NCBI GenBank assembly: GCA_004402895.1
Contig: SORT01000004.1
Location: forward strand, 1 to 64,000
Direction of reading: 5' to 3'
DNA length: 64,000 bases
Origin: Fidelibacterota bacterium MT.SAG.3
Lineage (GTDB): Bacteria; Fidelibacterota; SORT01
Shown: one piece after another, positions 50,235 through 64,000 of the stretch
Layout of the letters: each line of letters opens with the position of its first letter
Numbering within the stretch: the stretch's first letter is position 1
Made by a program: the position numbers and the translations under genes
Notes under the pieces: model-generated
The model's input: the letters and a program-made list of their open reading frames with translations, nothing else
The model's database searches: none
What the model was told of the DNA's origin: nothing

Positions 50235-51393
50235 TATCCATTAGTCTTACGAGGTCATTTACAGCTTCGGCGTCTGCCGTTTCACCGTTAAGCAATATAC
50301 TTGTTACCGTCGTATAACCCACCAACTCTCCATTACCTGTAAAATAAATATCAAAGGCTGTCTCTCCAAGTATCAGTTGTAATGCGGATAAAACAGGATC
50401 GGTGATAACACCACCTACGCCGGTATCATCCCCTTCACCAGTAAGATCGGCGATTTTGAATACCAAAATATTGCTATTCCAATCTTCTTCACCACCTGTC
50501 GTAAGACAAGTTTTTTTCACTGACCAAACATAAGTTTTTCCATATTCCAACTGTTTGGCGTCTGCCGTTGCAGGATATAGAAGTATTTTACTTGACGGAT
50601 CATCACCCACATAGTAACCGTCACCGCCGAATGGGAGATATGCGTCATCATTCAGAGCTTCTTGCAATGAACTATGATTTTCCGGATCGTATAGACTAAC
50701 CCGAACTCCATATTTGCACCCTTCGGATTCCCACTCAAATCTTGGAAAGGTAGTAAAAATTTCGATCTCTTCAGCAAGAGAAGCGCCCGGCCATATAAGA
50801 TCCAATGTTGTCGGGTTAGTTATATCAATGATCTTACTTTCGAATGGATTGTCAACACTTAAAGCAGTGCTTGATTGCACTGAGAATATAAAGCTATAGG
50901 CACCCGCAGGAAGCTTACCCGAATGGGTTACAGCCTCAATCAGCGCATCTTTTTTAGCCGGATCAGTATCTCCAATGTTCCTTTGTATGGGAACACTGAA
51001 TTTAACCTCTTCACCACTGCTATCGGTAATTCTATTGATGTCATCAACGAGTTGCGTGTTCGATATTCTGATAAATCCATTAATCTCAAACTCACTCGTT
51101 TGAGCATAAATAATCTCTGTGTTGTTTAGATCAAGGGAGGGAACTGTAGCATTCATCGAAAACGTAATTTTTATAGACTGGGGATATTCAGTCGCTGACA
51201 GCTCGTACTCGAAAATGGGCGCACTACTTGAAGCGTCAGTCACCCCAAAATCGCCAACATAGAATATCACAATATTATCAGGCGATAAGATTTCCCTAAC
51301 TATTACCGTTCCCTGCCCCATCAAGGGAACAGAGAATATTAGTAAGCTAATTGACAGAAAGAGTATTTTAAAAAAGTTTGTATCAATTTTCAT
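50197..51393 (-). CDS. secreted protein of unknown function
   Basis: Signal peptide (ILFLSISLLIFSVPLMGQG), 398 aa, start of a co-oriented FecR/barrel/cyclase series. Confidence 0.7.
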   Translation of the reverse strand: MKIDTNFFKILFLSISLLIFSVPLMGQGTVIVREILSPDNIVIFYVGDFGVTDASSSAPIFEYELSATEYPQSIKITFSMNATVPSLDLNNTEIIYAQTSEFEINGFIRISNTQLVDDINRITDSSGEEVKFSVPIQRNIGDTDPAKKDALIEAVTHSGKLPAGAYSFIFSVQSSTALSVDNPFESKIIDITNPTTLDLIWPGASLAEEIEIFTTFPRFEWESEGCKYGVRVSLYDPENHSSLQEALNDDAYLPFGGDGYYVGDDPSSKILLYPATADAKQLEYGKTYVWSVKKTCLTTGGEEDWNSNILVFKIADLTGEGDDTGVGGVITDPVLSALQLILGETAFDIYFTGNGELVGYTTVTSILLNGETADAEAVNDLVRLMDSGEVTAIRIEIP

Positions 51394-51583
51394 ATGCGCT
51401 CCTTTTTAATGAACTAAACATATTTTCCCACTTGTCAATATTAGTGACAAATTCTCTTAACAACTGTGAGACTCATCATATTATTAAAAGTTCCTTTATA
51501 ATGTGCTCCCCGTCACTTTGCCGATATTTATCGGTTTCAGCTGTTCAGTGGAATATAATGGATTATCAATATTTTATCAAGAT

Positions 51584-51617
51584 AAAAAAACCTCACTGAA
51601 AAGTGAGGTTTTTTTTA
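51584..51617. terminator. bidirectional-looking intrinsic terminator downstream of 5S rRNA
   Basis: aaaaaaacctcac-tgaaaa-gtgaggtttttttt. Confidence 0.85.
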
Positions 51618-51624
51618 AATAAAG

Positions 51625-51741
51625 ACCCGGCGACGACTTACTCTTCCACCCCGTTGCCGGGGCAGTACCATCAGCGCTGGAGGGCTTAACTACTCTGTTC
51701 GGAATGGGAAGAGGTGTGGCCCCTCCGCCATAATCGCCGGG
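51625..51741 (-). rRNA. rrf: 5S ribosomal RNA
   Basis: Minus strand TCCCGGCGATTATGGCGGAGGGGCCACACCTCTTCCCATTCCGAACAGAGTAG... Confidence 0.92.
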
Positions 51742-51837
51742 AACGCTTAAATCATGACTAATAGAGTAATTTGTTTTAAGGGTAGTTTTCGTGCAACTAC
51801 TTGATCTGACTAAAAAGAAGTAATCAAGCCTCACGGC

Positions 51838-54945
<3,108 letters not shown>

Positions 54946-55224
54946 AATTCCTTGTAGTCATATCAATTGTAGTTACATTTCTGTATTCTACCCTTAAAAC
55001 AAATTACTCAATTGTCAAAGAACACTCTCATGGCCCCTACTTTCAATATTTGAGGCATCAATAAGTATACCACTATTTCAACTTTCTGTCAAGAATTATT
55101 TTACGGATTGCGACAGAAAAATCAACTTTCTCGGCGATTTTAAAAATAGAATATCACTAATTCAATTAAGACCCCAATTTGAATAGTTTTTTCTTGTATA
55201 GTTGATTGGGATCCTCAAAGGAGT

Positions 55225-55300
55225 CCTACATAACCTGCGGAAGAACCTACAACCACCACCGTGCGAAAAGGCGTCGCTCTCCTAATTGAGCTACCGCCTA
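55225..55300 (-). pseudogene. decayed tRNA-Ala-like relic
   Basis: Minus strand GGCGGTAGCTCAATTAGGAGAGCGACGCCTTTTCGCACGGTGGTGGTTGTAGGTTC aligns with the intact tRNA-Ala but lacks a proper T-arm/acceptor 3' half. Confidence 0.6.
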
Positions 55301-55329
55301 ATTTAGTTGGGGTAATATTTTAATAAGAG

Positions 55330-55355
55330 AACTGCCCTTTCGAGCAGTTTTTTCT
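55330..55355 (+). terminator. terminator-like hairpin in rRNA spacer
   Basis: aactgc-cctttcga-gcagtt followed by tttttct on plus strand. Confidence 0.4.
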
Positions 55356-55357
55356 CG

Positions 55358-55430
55358 TGGAGCTGATCGGGATCGAACCGACAACCTCCGCCGTGCAAGG
55401 GCGGCGCTCTCCCAGTTGAGCTACAGCCCC
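55358..55430 (-). tRNA. tRNA-Ala (TGC)
   Basis: GGGGCTGTAGCTCAACTGGGAGAGCGCCGCCCTTGCACGGCGGAGGTTGTCGGTTCGATCCCGATCAGCTCCA folds as a cloverleaf. Confidence 0.95.
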
Positions 55431-55452
55431 AATAAATTGGGGAGCATTACCT

Positions 55453-55541
55453 GTGGGGCTAAATGGATTCCCCGCCTGAACAGCTTAGTCGGGCAGGCTC
55501 CAGAGGAATTCCCTCCGGAAGAACCAATGACCCTACGTCAA
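55453..55541 (-). repeat. tRNA-Ile 3'-half relic interrupted by a ~50-bp insert
   Basis: gtggggctaaatggattc at 55453-55470 duplicates 55542-55559; gaaccaatgacc at 55521 resembles tRNA-Ile gaaccattgacc; insert 55471-55520. Confidence 0.7.
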
Positions 55542-55542
55542 G

Positions 55543-55616
<74 letters not shown>

Positions 55617-55801
55617 AAATAATTTCGAGCAGTTATACTTTTCAGGCTTGGCTCGCACAATAAAAAAAGCCCGAAACCTGCAAGGCACCGTTTAGTTCCT
55701 TGAGGGACCTTCGGACCCTTAATTTGACAACATCGGTATGTGCTTCACATCCGTCAATAACTTTGTTCGACCTATCTGTTCTCTTTCGAGAACTAACTCC
55801 C

Positions 55802-57367
<1,566 letters not shown>

Positions 57368-57576
57368 TGTTGTTTTTTTACACTTTTGAGTTATAATAAG
57401 GGCTCATTATTAACGTTTGTTCCGCACATACCTGTTGTCAAAGAACACTTCCACAACATAGTTGTGGACGCCTCTAATTTCAGAGGCATCAATAAATATA
57501 CCAATACTCCGATATTCAGTCAAGCTCTATTTAGCAATAATTAAACTAATATTGGAATAATATCAGAAAAGAAACG

Positions 57577-58404
57577 CTATAAAGTAAGTAAAAGTCGTTC
57601 CTGAGCAGCTATGACATTTGAAGAGAGCGCTTGTGCCGGAGCAACTATGTTTTCGTCTATAAATTCATCGGTATGATTTGGGTCATGGTGGAACAGAACC
57701 AATTTTTTTACGTTCGCTTCCTCGGCTATTTTAACACCCTCGACGAAAGTACTGTGCCCCCATCCTACGTGCCCGTCCAGATATTCTTCAGGCGTATACT
57801 GCCCATCATAAACCAAAATATCGGCATCCTTTGCCAGCTCCATCATATTTGAATCAAAGCCCTCTTTGGGATGCTCATTATCAGTGGCGTATGTAAACAC
57901 CTTGTCTTCGTGCTCTACCCTAAAGCCGAGACAACCGCCCGGATGGCTTAAATGCTTCGCGGTGACGGAAGTATCACCAATAATAATCGGCTCATTCCCG
58001 TTTATCTCAATCACTTCTACCTGAGAAGGAAGTCGATCAAACGGCACCGGGAAATATATGTCGCCCATCAATACCTTCAGCTTATCATAAAATTTGGAGT
58101 TTTCGTATTTTCTCCCGTAAAAGACCACTCTGTTTTTTTCCTCAAATATCGGTTTGAAAAACGGGAGCCCCTGAGTATGATCCCAGTGGAGATGAGAAAA
58201 AAATATGTGGAACTCTAAAGGTTTATCCGGATTAGATTTCGAAACTTGCTCACCGAGATTTCTAATCCCGGTCCCGGAATCAAAAATGATCTTATGACCT
58301 GAATCAATTATCAGCTCGACGCATGAAGTGTTGCCACCATAACGCAGGAATCCCTGTTCCGGCACCGGTGTGCTACCGCGAACGCCCCAAAATTTTACAC
58401 GCAT
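57577..58404 (-). CDS. MBL-fold metallo-hydrolase
   Basis: MRVKFWGVRGSTPVP, FSHLHWDHTQGLPFF, LFHHDPNHTD. Confidence 0.92.
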   Translation of the reverse strand: MRVKFWGVRGSTPVPEQGFLRYGGNTSCVELIIDSGHKIIFDSGTGIRNLGEQVSKSNPDKPLEFHIFFSHLHWDHTQGLPFFKPIFEEKNRVVFYGRKYENSKFYDKLKVLMGDIYFPVPFDRLPSQVEVIEINGNEPIIIGDTSVTAKHLSHPGGCLGFRVEHEDKVFTYATDNEHPKEGFDSNMMELAKDADILVYDGQYTPEEYLDGHVGWGHSTFVEGVKIAEEANVKKLVLFHHDPNHTDEFIDENIVAPAQALSSNVIAAQERLLLTL

Positions 58405-58499
58405 AAGTCTACCTCGCTGAAATCAGATTCTTAAGTGTTCAATGTAACATATTTCTGAAAGAATACCAATTTTTTAATTATTATTATTCTCCATTGATA

Positions 58500-58527
58500 A
58501 AGCCCCGATTATTAAATCAGGGCTTTA
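58500..58527. terminator. terminator-like hairpin
   Basis: aaagcccCgat-tattaa-atcAgggcttt downstream of the PorV-like relic. Confidence 0.5.
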
Positions 58528-58553
58528 TATCTTGCTGCGCTATACTCTTTATG

Positions 58554-59154
58554 TTAAAATGACAGCGTTATTGTAAACCATTGTCGGTTATCGAATATTG
58601 CCGCTGATTGGTACGCATAATCTATGCTCAAACCCATATCAGGCGTTAAATCATATAAGAGCCCTACTCCGGCACTCGGACCCCATAGGAAATCCTCTGA
58701 CGAATTTGTAAAGGAGTTTTCATCTCCCTCGCATCACTGTTGTATCCAATGTTATAGCTACCCCTTAGAAATATGATGTTATTTAAGGAGTATTCAGCTC
58801 CGAACTTAAATTCATCCAGAGAAAAATTATTGTTCACAAAGTCACTGGACAGGGTCAAAGTATTCTGTTCGTCCAACAAGAATTCATACCCTAATCCGAG
58901 TTCCAACCGAAGTCATATATGCTAGTGAAGGGCAAATTAAGTGTGTGACCTGAAGTCGATTTTTGCAGACGTGGGCCGCTCCCCCTCGATAATCTTTTAA
59001 CCGTATTAAAATCGACTGTGCTGCTTAATGACACTGTCTCCTCAACCGGCGCTATCTGTTTGACGAAAGCGCCGCGTTTATCACGGTTCCCCGTTCCAGC
59101 AATCGTAACCGAGGCAAGTGCTAATATTACAATCAAAATAATAGCATTTTTCAT
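58554..59154 (-). pseudogene. PorV/PorQ-like outer-membrane protein relic (internal deletion and two frameshifts)
   Basis: Signal peptide ORF 58891-59154, middle frame ELGLGYEFLLDEQNTLTLSSDFVNNNFSLDEFKFGAEYSLNNIIFLRGSYNIGYNSD, then another frame SSEDFLWGPSAGVGLLYDLTPDMGLSIDYAYQSAAIFDNRQWFTITLSF*. Confidence 0.7.
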
Positions 59155-59220
59155 GTTGTCGTTCTCCTTACTTTTGTTAATGTATTTGCAGAGATGCCGT
59201 ACTCCCTATGTTATCCAGTT

Positions 59221-59286
59221 TCTCTTTATCTATGTCTTATAAAGAGATTTGGCTCTATTTCCCATCCCGAAAGGGCATAAGCCAAA
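59221..59286 (-). promoter_or_regulatory. tandem-hairpin structured leader candidate
   Basis: tctctttat(59221-59229)/ataaagaga(59239-59247) and adjacent tttggct(59248-59254)/agccaaa(59280-59286) with inner cccgaaaggg. Confidence 0.4.
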
Positions 59287-59421
59287 CCGGTTGTTTATCT
59301 ATTAAGACATTGTCTTTCGTACTGCCGAATATATAGAGCCCTTAAAATTTGTCATGTCCTTTTTTAATAATTCTGCCGCTTTGGATTTGTCAGAAGTCAG
59401 TTAAAGCCTCAGATTATGGCA

Positions 59422-60657
59422 CTACGCCCTTTTTAGGCGACGTTTTATTACGGGGGCGATTTTAGTCGTAATGACCCTCTCATCAATTACGCATTCTGTT
59501 ATAGCTTCCATAGAAGGAACTTTAAACATAACATCCTGCATAGCCTCTTCTAATATAGCACGCAACGCTCTTGCGCCTGTCCCGCGTTCCTTCGCCAACT
59601 CAACCACTTTTTGTATTGCGCCTTCTTCAAATATTAGGTCTACGCCGTCCAACTTAAATAATTTCTTATACTGCTTAATCAGTGAATTTTTCGGTTCAAG
59701 GAGGATTTTTCTTAAGGCTTCCTCGTCTAATTCTTTAAGAGTTGACAATACCGGCAACCTTCCGACAAGCTCGGGAATCAGACCGTATTTAATCAGGTCT
59801 ACGGGTTCGCATTTAGTTAATATATCACCTATTTTCATCTCTCCGGGACTCCTAACTTCCGCCCCGAATCCCATGAGGCTACTTTTTATTCTTCCTTTTA
59901 TCAATTCCTCAAGACCGTCAAACGCTCCACCGCAAATAAACAATATATCCTTTGTATTTACATTCACTAATGGCTGTTCAGGGTGTTTCCTTCCACCCTT
60001 CGGAGGTACGCTTGATATAGTGCCCTCAAGTATTTTCAGTAGAGCTTGTTGAACACCTTCGCCGGAAACATCCCTTGTGATAGAAGGTGACGAAGTTTTT
60101 CTGCCGATCTTATCAATTTCATCGATATATATGATTCCCTTCTCCGCCTTTTGAAGATCATAATCGGCAGATTGAAGAAGGCGAACCAGTATGTTCTCAA
60201 CATCTTCACCTACATAGCCTGCCTCTGTGAGAATTGTGGCATCCACGATTGTAAATGGTACCTCGAGAAAACGAGCCAATGTTTGTGCTATGAGAGTCTT
60301 TCCGGTACCAGTCGGACCTATCAGAAGTATATTACTTTTATCAATCTCAACATCTTCAAAGATTTTTCTGCTTGATATCCTCTTATAATGATTATATACC
60401 GCGACAGATATCGCTATCTTTGCATGCTCCTGACCAACGACATATTTATCCAGCTCCTTTTTGATTTCCATCGGAAGGTGCATCTTAACTTCATGTTTGA
60501 CATCATTTAATTGGATATCGGATTTAAGCAATTCGACAGATTCAAACACGCATTGATCACAGATAGCTACATCACTACCCTGAATTATGCGAAACGATTC
60601 AGATTCAGATTTTCCACAAAAAGAGCAGATCAGCTCTATTTTATTTTTTTTCACCAT
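59422..60657 (-). CDS. clpX: ATP-dependent Clp protease ATP-binding subunit ClpX
   Basis: Zinc finger [45 protein letters not shown]. Confidence 0.97.
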   Translation of the reverse strand: MVKKNKIELICSFCGKSESESFRIIQGSDVAICDQCVFESVELLKSDIQLNDVKHEVKMHLPMEIKKELDKYVVGQEHAKIAISVAVYNHYKRISSRKIFEDVEIDKSNILLIGPTGTGKTLIAQTLARFLEVPFTIVDATILTEAGYVGEDVENILVRLLQSADYDLQKAEKGIIYIDEIDKIGRKTSSPSITRDVSGEGVQQALLKILEGTISSVPPKGGRKHPEQPLVNVNTKDILFICGGAFDGLEELIKGRIKSSLMGFGAEVRSPGEMKIGDILTKCEPVDLIKYGLIPELVGRLPVLSTLKELDEEALRKILLEPKNSLIKQYKKLFKLDGVDLIFEEGAIQKVVELAKERGTGARALRAILEEAMQDVMFKVPSMEAITECVIDERVITTKIAPVIKRRLKRA

Positions 60658-60669
60658 TTATTTAGGCAT

Positions 60670-61260
60670 CTAATCCTTGTCATCTGAACGGTGCATGATT
60701 TTGTCCACTAATCCATATTTCACAGCTTCTTCAGCACCCATGAAAAAATTTCTGTCGGTATCCTTTTCAATCTTGGATAATTTTTGACCTGTTGCAACCG
60801 ACAGAATCTTGTTCAGCTGTTTCCGCAGTTCAAGAATTTCCTTAGTCTGAATCTCGATGTCAGTAGCCTGCCCCTGAACTCCTCCCATAGGTTGATGGAT
60901 CATCACTCTCGAATGAGGTAAAATAAACCGTTTAGACTTCGCGCCAGCTGCGAGTAAAATAGCTCCCATGCTCGCTGCCTGACCCATGCACATAGTAGCG
61001 CAATCGGGTTTCACGTATATCATCGTATCGTATATCGCCAATCCGGATGTTATCGCGCCACCCGGGCTGTTTATATATATATTTATATCCTTGTCGGGAT
61101 CTTCCGCTTCTAAAAACAAGAGCTGAGCGATGACTATGCTCGCCAAATTGTCTTCTATCGGTCCGCCTATGAATACAATCCTTTCTTTAAGAAGCCGTGA
61201 ATAAATATCGTACGCCCTTTCTCCTCTCCCTACCTGTTCTACTACCATCGGTATATACAA
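60670..61260 (-). CDS. clpP: ATP-dependent Clp protease proteolytic subunit ClpP
   Basis: [47 protein letters not shown]. Confidence 0.98.
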   Translation of the reverse strand: MYIPMVVEQVGRGERAYDIYSRLLKERIVFIGGPIEDNLASIVIAQLLFLEAEDPDKDINIYINSPGGAITSGLAIYDTMIYVKPDCATMCMGQAASMGAILLAAGAKSKRFILPHSRVMIHQPMGGVQGQATDIEIQTKEILELRKQLNKILSVATGQKLSKIEKDTDRNFFMGAEEAVKYGLVDKIMHRSDDKD

Positions 61261-61287
61261 ACCGTTATCACTCCTTTTTAATTGATA

Positions 61288-62589
61288 CTAATGATGATGA
61301 TCGGCATGCGTCATCGAATTAAAATCCGTCAGCGTTATACTTTGTTCATTGAATTTTGAGTTATTCTTAAGTACTTCCATGACTTTTGATTCAATGATAT
61401 CCTGCCTGACCTTTTCTCGCTGATCATTATCACTTTTCAGTTTCATAGCAGCCGTTTTATCCAATCCATAGAGCTCCGCTGTCTTCTCCATCCGTTCATC
61501 GATTTCATTAGCCGCTACCTCGAGCTTTTCTTTTCTGAACAAAGATTTTCTAATCATGAGCCATTTCATATTCCATATGGCTCCCACTCTATAATTTTTC
61601 CTTAAAAAATCCTCGTCTACGTCACCTTTGTTCTCACTCTTTGCCCGCTGGATTAGCCCGTCAAGGTAACTTGTCACCATCGTTTCAGGTACTTCTATGT
61701 TAGTTAGACGTACCATTTCGTCTGCAAGAGCGTTATTGACGAGATTAAGACTCTCGGAATCATATCTTGCCTGGATATCCTGTCTGAGTCGTTCGCTCAA
61801 CTCTGCAACACTCTTTAAGGATGGGTTGACCTTTTTTGCAAATTCATCATCCACTTCCGGAAGCATGTGCTCTTCCACGCTATTAACTTTGAATCTATAA
61901 ACATAATTATGAGAATGATCGCCATGCTCCTGACTGATTCTCACAACTCTTTCATCGCCCGGAACAGCCCCTTTAAGCTGCTCTGAAGCCTGCATGCCGA
62001 AATCACCTTCACCGAGTTTTATAACTCTCTTTTCAACCTTCTTTCCAATTAGCGGAGTCATAGACTCGTCCAATTCCTGTATGTCCACCTCGAGAAAATT
62101 TCCCAGCTCCGCTCCTTTTCCGGTATTAAGCACTTCCGCGTAATTCTCACGAATTTCATCCATTGCCTTGTCAACGTCGTCATCACTTACATCGATTTTA
62201 TATTTTAACGCTTCCAAATTGTTTTTCTTATAATCATGAAGTTTGAATTCAGGCTCGGTCTGCACTTCGATCAGCATTACAAGACCATCCCCCTCGTGAA
62301 AATCAACCTCGATCAGATTGCCGCTGTCAACAGGATCGATGTCCGCCTCTTTTATTATATCTTGATATCGCTCGCGGAGGACCTTATCGATAAACTCGGT
62401 TTCTATTTCTTTTTTATATTTCTTTTTGACTACAGCTGTGGGTATTTTCCCGGCTCTGAATCCAGGTTCCTTTATGTTCTTTTTGAAATCAGAAATTGTT
62501 ACATTATAATCGTCTGAAAGATCAGTCCATGGGATTTTTATATCCAATCTGACAAGACTGTCTTCAGCTATTTGTGTTTTTATTTTCAT
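61288..62589 (-). CDS. tig: trigger factor
   Basis: GFRAGKIPTAVVKKKYK N-terminal signature, PPIase-like and C-terminal domains, upstream of clpP-clpX. Confidence 0.94.
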   Translation of the reverse strand: MKIKTQIAEDSLVRLDIKIPWTDLSDDYNVTISDFKKNIKEPGFRAGKIPTAVVKKKYKKEIETEFIDKVLRERYQDIIKEADIDPVDSGNLIEVDFHEGDGLVMLIEVQTEPEFKLHDYKKNNLEALKYKIDVSDDDVDKAMDEIRENYAEVLNTGKGAELGNFLEVDIQELDESMTPLIGKKVEKRVIKLGEGDFGMQASEQLKGAVPGDERVVRISQEHGDHSHNYVYRFKVNSVEEHMLPEVDDEFAKKVNPSLKSVAELSERLRQDIQARYDSESLNLVNNALADEMVRLTNIEVPETMVTSYLDGLIQRAKSENKGDVDEDFLRKNYRVGAIWNMKWLMIRKSLFRKEKLEVAANEIDERMEKTAELYGLDKTAAMKLKSDNDQREKVRQDIIESKVMEVLKNNSKFNEQSITLTDFNSMTHADHHH

Positions 62590-62689
62590 CCATATCCTTC
62601 TTTATAAAAATCGTCTAAAGTTAAATTCTGCCCGTTGGGTTGTCAAGATGATTTAAGTCTTTTATAGATATTAGAGTGAGCTCTTTACT

Positions 62690-63166
62690 TTATAAACTAA
62701 AAGCTACACCTAAAATAATTACCGATCCGATAGCTATAGAAGTAAACGCTATGAATAACCCTTTGCTCATGCCCGTGAGCTGATTTTCGATACGCTCTAC
62801 CTTCTCGAATAAAATATCCGCGTCTTCAGTAAACCTTCCCTCAGGATAAAGTCTTTTATAAGTTCTTAACTTCTCCCTCGCTTTACTTAACCACCGGGAA
62901 TTCCTTTGCCTGTCAGCTAATTCCTTATATGCCGCAGCCATCATAAATGTCGATTCCTCCGCTGCCATGGAAGATGGAAACAACAAAGTAATAGAATGGA
63001 AAGTTGCAATTGCATCTTGGTATCTATTCGCCTTATAAAAATATTTTCCATTAGATAAAATATCATCAGGACAACTTTGAGCTGATCCTACTGAATTTAC
63101 AACTATTAGCAAAAAGATAAATAGAGCTGTATTAAATACTGTAATTCGCATTCCTCTTTTATACAT
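62690..63166 (-). CDS. BamD/YbgF-like TPR secreted protein
   Basis: Signal peptide, ANRYQDAIATFHSITLLFPSSMAAEESTFMMAAAYKEL and C-terminal TM. Confidence 0.65.
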   Translation of the reverse strand: MYKRGMRITVFNTALFIFLLIVVNSVGSAQSCPDDILSNGKYFYKANRYQDAIATFHSITLLFPSSMAAEESTFMMAAAYKELADRQRNSRWLSKAREKLRTYKRLYPEGRFTEDADILFEKVERIENQLTGMSKGLFIAFTSIAIGSVIILGVAFSL

Positions 63167-63584
63167 TTGCGGTGTCTCCCAAAAAATTCTATGAGACTAA
63201 GGTATGCTTGTGCTATTTTATAATCAAGGTGTGCATATGAATTTTTCTACTACATTTTTTTAATGTGAGCAGGATTGATCAATCTAAAAGAAGGGTGATC
63301 TTATTCAGAGCCTGCTTCCTGCCCGCTGTAAATAAGCAGAATACTGTTGAGAGTTACGGTGTCAAGGCAGCGAAACACTAAAGTTGGTGCTTATGAAGTA
63401 ATAACGAAGTATTGTTACGATTTAAGCTTGACCTCATTCGTATTTTCCTTATTTTATATCAGCATCTATATTAGATAGTTCATTTTCATAACAGTAATAA
63501 AACTTGCCGGAAGATGAGGATAATATCATAATTTTAGATTCATCAATAAATTTTAACAATTTTTATATTCGAGAGGAATGACAA

Positions 63585-64000
63585 ATGAATATTATAGCTA
63601 AAATCGTAATCAGCCATTTCTTGCTCCTGTTTGTTTTCAACTCTATGATGCTCTGGGGGCAAACCGTTATCACACATCCTATTGGGGACAGAATTACCCC
63701 CGAAGAAGCGATTGAATATAGTCTATTTTCTGACATAGCTGGTTTTGAAATCGCAGAGCTTCAATTATCCCCGGCGGGCGGAGATAAATACACTCTTACA
63801 TATTACTATAGAAGTGGAGGTAAACTGGAAACATCATCCTTCCGTTTTGGGGATGGAATCAAGAAATTAATGAACCGTTCGCTTTTTCAACAAGATTCCT
63901 TGAACTCTTATTTAGCTGTTTCAGCAGATTTAAACATTAAACTTGGTCTCAAATCAGGTTCGACTATTATTGTCAAATTTGAAAGGTGGAGTGGAAATAC
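63585..64000 (+). CDS. secreted protein of unknown function, 3' truncated by window edge
   Basis: ATG after gagaggaatgacaa; MNIIAKIVISHFLLLFVFNSMMLWGQTVITHPIGDRITPEEAIEYSLFSDIAGFEIAELQLSPAGG..., open to window end. Confidence 0.7.
   Translation, partial: MNIIAKIVISHFLLLFVFNSMMLWGQTVITHPIGDRITPEEAIEYSLFSDIAGFEIAELQLSPAGGDKYTLTYYYRSGGKLETSSFRFGDGIKKLMNRSLFQQDSLNSYLAVSADLNIKLGLKSGSTIIVKFERWSGN

Noticed and set aside
63166-63585. Possible small gene or structured RNA in the 420-bp gap
   Set aside because: No convincing SD-plus-ORF and no strong inverted repeats by eye.

Overview
This window is a mostly minus-strand, gene-dense chromosomal segment. I infer an FCB-group bacterium, possibly Marinimicrobia/SAR406-like, from the combination of a PorX-type regulator, a T9SS-like C-terminal sorting domain and PorV-like remnants; the phylum is not proven. 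Left part (0-9 kb): housekeeping genes (rpe, PASTA protein, rsmB, fmt, def, yajC) and an orphan histidine kinase. Middle (9-26 kb): a surface glycan/envelope locus (YfhO-like protein, flippase, glycosyltransferases, phosphodiesterase, DUF3604-type cargo) with a small plus-strand, AT-rich insert. Next (27-44 kb): GGDEF protein, sigma/anti-sigma pair, holA, NSS transporter with a tiny MetS-like subunit missing from the ORF track, uppP, pgeF, LpoA-like protein, glmS, guaA, surE, accD, tsaB, tsaE and porX. Then (44-51 kb): a CHASE2-cyclase / beta-barrel / FecR / secreted protein module. After that comes a complete rRNA operon (16S-tRNA-Ile-tRNA-Ala-23S-5S, minus strand) whose spacers hold tRNA relics, followed by an MBL hydrolase, a decayed PorV-like gene and clpX-clpP-tig. 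Main non-routine observations: (i) two halves of one BatA/VWA-type gene face each other at 1-1650, an inversion or chimeric junction; (ii) a 34-aa secreted-type peptide with a strong SD and terminator, preceded by tandem hairpins, with a similar hairpin pair upstream of the PorV-like relic; (iii) tRNA-Ile and tRNA-Ala relics in the rRNA spacers, the Ile relic interrupted exactly in the T-loop by a ~50-bp hairpin-forming insert; (iv) a heavily decayed phosphodiesterase pseudogene at about 13.85-14.09 kb; (v) two genes whose conserved N-termini lie upstream of any canonical start (CTG and ATA/ACG candidates). All calls were made by eye; no searches were run.
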